Assembly (NCBI GenBank): GCA_027625915.1
Contig: JANTQA010000063.1
Coordinates: 7,645,501 to 7,709,500 of the forward strand
Source of the DNA: Anaeramoeba flamelloides
Taxonomy: Eukaryota; Metamonada; Anaeramoebidae
Reading direction: 5' to 3'
Length of the DNA: 64,000 nt
Position numbers and translations under genes: made by a program. The notes beneath the pieces were generated by a model. It was not told the DNA's origin. It worked only from the letters and a program-made list of their open reading frames with translations, and did no database searches. This document shows, piece by piece, positions 63,313 to 64,000 of the stretch (its first letter is position 1; every line of letters begins with the position of its first letter).

Positions 63313-64000
63313 GAAACAATTGGTAAAAAATCAAAAAAAAAAAAAAATATAGCAAGTGATGTAGATCTGAAAAATATAGCATCATTTTTTATATTTTTTC
63401 TAATATTTTTTCTCGAGAAAAAAACCAATGCTATCTTTAATTAAGGACTCCCAAAATCACAACCACAATACTTTTGGTTAATTTAATTTACTTTGATAAT
63501 TGATCATGAATGCTCATTTGGGGAGATCGTTTTTTAATTGTTGTTATTTCTTTTTTTTTTTTTTGATCTCGTTTTTTTTTTAAACTTGATATTTTTTAGC
63601 CTTTGCTTTTTCTTTTTTATTTTCAACTTACCCAATATACTTTCATGTTATAGTTTCACAGTATTGACAAGTAACTACTTGATCTTTTTCCTTTGTAGCT
63701 CTTCTTCCCAATATAAAGAAGATTTAGCCACGGGAAAAATGGCAAAAAAATAAAAAACTTCTTTTTTAACCTTTTTTTATAAATGAAATGACAAATTAGA
63801 ACAAAAGAAAAAGATTAACAAAGAAGTCAAGAAATTTGATTTTTAAATATTCATATTGTTAAAATTGAAAAAAAATTATACAAATCCTTTATACTGATCA
63901 AAAATATTTGAAGAAAGGATTTCCAAAAGAAATTATGTAAAATTTAAAATTAGAAAGAAACGTGTAAAGTTGTTTTAAGGGTAAAAGCACATTTTACCAA
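63313..64000. other. AT-rich 3' end of the window
   Basis: Apart from the possible terminal exon at 63,699-63,753, nothing recognisable; poly-T and AT-rich sequence to the edge. Confidence 0.5.

Overview
Very AT-rich eukaryotic genomic DNA with spliceosomal introns, the standard genetic code as far as the reading frames show, and no rRNA, tRNA, operon or CRISPR structure. Lys/Glu/Asn-rich low-complexity proteins, an NDR-type kinase with a huge internal insert, short GT-AG introns beside multi-kilobase transposon-filled ones, and dense TIR elements suggest a free-living AT-rich amoeboid or flagellate protist (Anaeramoeba-like would fit). This placement is an inference with low confidence.

Confident genes, left to right: a PHTF1/2-like multi-pass membrane protein (12,673-21,075, +, three exons, one 6.4-kb intron); a rhodanese/dual-specificity phosphatase (24,582-25,814, -); ribosomal protein uS19/RPS15 (44,904-45,518, +, one 183-nt intron); and a 1,858-residue NDR/LATS-family AGC kinase (51,138-56,714, -, intronless). 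Moderately supported: an RGG-rich unknown protein (2,498-8,316, +), an eight-exon alpha-helical protein (34,151-40,553, +), a small membrane-anchored protein (29,932-30,505, +) and an unknown gene at 59,908-61,966 (+). Weaker small genes or exons lie at 417-727 (-), 10,086-10,347 (+), 24,275-24,481 (-), 45,649-45,858 (-), 59,608-59,860 (-) and 62,412-63,312 (+). Most of the weaker models were joined by eye from short exons, using agreement of reading phase across GT-AG introns.

The rest, about three quarters of the window, is AT-rich intergenic or intronic DNA carrying many repeats: TA-flanked Tc1/mariner-like TIR elements, a ~220-bp MITE family with four whole copies, a TTAA-flanked family including a ~550-bp near-perfect hairpin, two LINE relics, and modular hairpin cassettes. 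The cassettes are arrays of short perfect dyads separated by a TAACGGC-like linker, and three of them interrupt one LINE copy. Introns take much of this load: a LINE and its cassettes sit in one intron, nested TIR elements fill the 6.4-kb PHTF intron, and two TTAA hairpins sit in what look like successive introns of one gene.

The named genes are ordinary single-copy cellular functions (translation, phospho-signalling, a membrane protein) and do not form a shared pathway. The kinase and phosphatase are both signalling enzymes, but nothing in the sequence links them.
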